IMG/VR virus record: IMGVR_UViG_3300046817_000149
Coordinates: 1 to 39,436 of that record
Strand: one strand, 5' to 3'
DNA from: a virus
Length of the DNA: 39,436 nt
Of the stretch, positions 38,344-39,436 are shown piece by piece. The notes beneath the pieces are model-generated. The model searched no databases. It saw nothing but the letters and a program-made list of their open reading frames with translations, and had not been told where the DNA came from. The position numbers and the translations under genes were made by a program. Positions within the stretch are counted from its first letter, which is position 1, and each line of letters starts with the position of its first letter.

Positions 38344-39436
38344 TTACAGGTTCTGAATGACATCCGCCAGTTCTTGGAACGTGAATTCGTTCTGGAAAGT
38401 CTCGACCATGTTCCTCTTTCGTTCCACAATCTGTGCCATCTTGGAATCAGCAGAGCCCAGCATCTTGAGACGAAGGATATGGACTTCCGTCTCTTCGGTT
38501 TGTCCCGTGCGGTCAGTGCGCTTATACGCCTGCTCGTTACCTGCCGCACTCCAATCTTCGTCCAAGATCACAGTCTGAGTACAGGCCGTGAGATTCAAAC
38601 CCTCAGATGCCAGCTTGTAGTGGGCCAAAACCACATCCCACTTATCAACGACAGTATCGTCGTGACGGTCGAAATTCTTCTTGATTTCCGCGCGAACCTT
38701 ATCCGGCGTAGGTCCGGCAAACAGTACCGCTTTGACTCCTTCCGCAAGTAAACGCTTTTCCATTTCGATCAGCGGTTCCAAGAAGTTTGAGAAGACGACA
38801 GTCTTTTGCTCCTCCTCAAGAAACTCATGCACCAATTCGACACCCCTGTCGATCTTGGCAGATTCCTGGACGCCCGCACCCAAATGCACACGAGTTTCAA
38901 AGCCAGTGATCGGGTCGATTTCCTTGATGTAGATACCGCCCGGCCACACCGTCGCCTGACGCAAACGGGTCAACAGAGCCATCGCATTGAATACGTTCTG
39001 CTTTCCCGTCTCTTCCATTTCCAGCAGTGAATGCCTCTTGAGCTTACGCAGAACTTCGCGCTGCTTCATATAGAAGCTGGGAAGCGGGTCGATTTCGTGA
39101 ATGATCTTACGCTGCGGCGGGAGCTTGATACCGGCATCATCACGTGACCGGCCGAAGTAGAATCCACGAATCTTCTTGACCAATTCCTGATGGCCGTTCT
39201 TACGCCAAACGCGATTCCCTTCCCAGTCCGTCGTCGTAAACTGCCACTCGTAGTCATACATCTCACCGAAGATTTCGGGATGGCACAGGTGAACGAGCGG
39301 GTACAAATCCATCGGATTATTCCGCAACGGAGTACCGGTCATAAACATAACGTTCTCGACAGAACGCTTGGCCGGAGAATCTTCACCGTGCTCTCCGATA
39401 CAGTGCGCCGTAGTACGAGTCCAGATACGCACGCGG
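38344..39436 (-). CDS. SNF2-family helicase, C-terminal part (cut by window edge)
   Basis: About 364 codons are visible; the gene continues beyond the right edge, so the Walker A half is missing. Seen are VMFMTGTPLRNNPMDLYPL (motif III), KTVVFSNFLEPLIEMEKRL (motif IV), HYKLASEGLNLTACTQTVIL (motif V) and AYKRTDRTGQTEETEVH (motif VI). This is the SNF2/RapA-type C-terminal RecA lobe. It is the most upstream visible gene of the leftward arm and probably acts in replication or recombination. Confidence 0.86.
   Translation of the reverse strand, partial: RVRIWTRTTAHCIGEHGEDSPAKRSVENVMFMTGTPLRNNPMDLYPLVHLCHPEIFGEMYDYEWQFTTTDWEGNRVWRKNGHQELVKKIRGFYFGRSRDDAGIKLPPQRKIIHEIDPLPSFYMKQREVLRKLKRHSLLEMEETGKQNVFNAMALLTRLRQATVWPGGIYIKEIDPITGFETRVHLGAGVQESAKIDRGVELVHEFLEEEQKTVVFSNFLEPLIEMEKRLLAEGVKAVLFAGPTPDKVRAEIKKNFDRHDDTVVDKWDVVLAHYKLASEGLNLTACTQTVILDEDWSAAGNEQAYKRTDRTGQTEETEVHILRLKMLGSADSKMAQIVERKRNMVETFQNEFTFQELADVIQNL

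Larger units (their letters stand above)
472..39368. repeat. Dispersed CTGTCG hexamer, over 100 copies
   Basis: By hand count about 70 CTGTCG and about 45 CGACAG copies are spread over the whole window, against roughly 19 expected in all for a random hexamer. They occur in all three codon frames, in a promoter spacer (1464-1469) and in the hairpin after the capsid gene. In the rightward arm CTGTCG outnumbers CGACAG about two to one; in the leftward arm the two are about equal. The count is by eye and should be redone by program. Confidence 0.7.

Noticed and set aside
38166-38549. 127-codon frame inside the SNF2 gene end
   Set aside because: Overlaps SNF2 motifs V and VI in another frame and is basic and low in structure; a shadow.
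1-39436. Integrase, attachment site, CRISPR array, tRNA or RNA polymerase gene
   Set aside because: I looked for these on both strands and saw no supporting motif. Absence here does not exclude them outside the window.

Overview
This window is most of the genome of a tailed phage (Caudoviricetes) of an actinobacterium. The actinobacterial host is inferred from a WhiB-family Fe-S regulator (24395-24634) and from a set of small proteins that look like those of actinobacteriophages. No tape-measure gene, tail-assembly chaperone pair or contractile sheath was recognised. A P22/T7-type order (portal, scaffold, coat, adaptor, tail-tube-like protein, large internal proteins, virion lysin) makes a podovirus-like, short-tailed particle the best guess. 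No integrase, tRNA, CRISPR or RNA polymerase was seen. Transcription would then depend on host polymerase, and two promoters with good -35/-10 boxes fit that.

Left arm (1-24350, all rightward; late/structural): an HTH regulator and terS; three paralogous receptor-binding-type proteins plus a small fibre-like protein; terL; a Cys-motif protein and a nested membrane protein; portal; scaffold; major capsid; a strong hairpin; a lectin-like surface protein; a two-helix membrane protein; adaptor and tail-tube-like proteins; a set of Gly/Gln-rich and very large virion proteins (534 and 1465 aa); a bifunctional SLT + NlpC/P60 lysin; and a catalytically dead NlpC/P60-like relative. An intrinsic terminator at 24302-24346 closes the arm. 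Most genes are joined by ATGA, GTGA or TAATG overlaps.

Right arm (39436-24513, all leftward except whiB; early/replication): an SNF2-type helicase (cut by the window edge), many very small proteins, two HNH nucleases, a Cas4/RecB-like nuclease driven by a near-consensus promoter with a palindromic operator, an Acb2-like small protein, a Sak4-like RecA ATPase with an SSB-like partner, a lysis-like group (27-aa membrane peptide, 67-aa protein, M15 peptidase), a beta-helix ORF that appears to be reached from the M15 gene by -1 frameshifting, a primase-helicase, family A DNA polymerase and a RuvC-like resolvase. The arms converge near 24.5-24.6 kb, where the whiB 3' end overlaps an antisense gene.

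Signals that gene annotation does not explain: (1) a textbook -1 frameshift cassette (slippery CCCAAAC, 7-nt spacer, 10-bp stem) linking the M15 peptidase to the beta-helix; (2) a non-palindromic hexamer CTGTCG that I hand-count at well over 100 copies on both strands and in all reading frames; (3) apparently leaderless promoters placed exactly 7 nt before the start codons of the first gene and of the receptor-binding operon; (4) a set of TATACTA-type sites shared by the left-end promoter region and the right-arm promoter; and (5) at least eight coupled microprotein genes of 24-58 codons.
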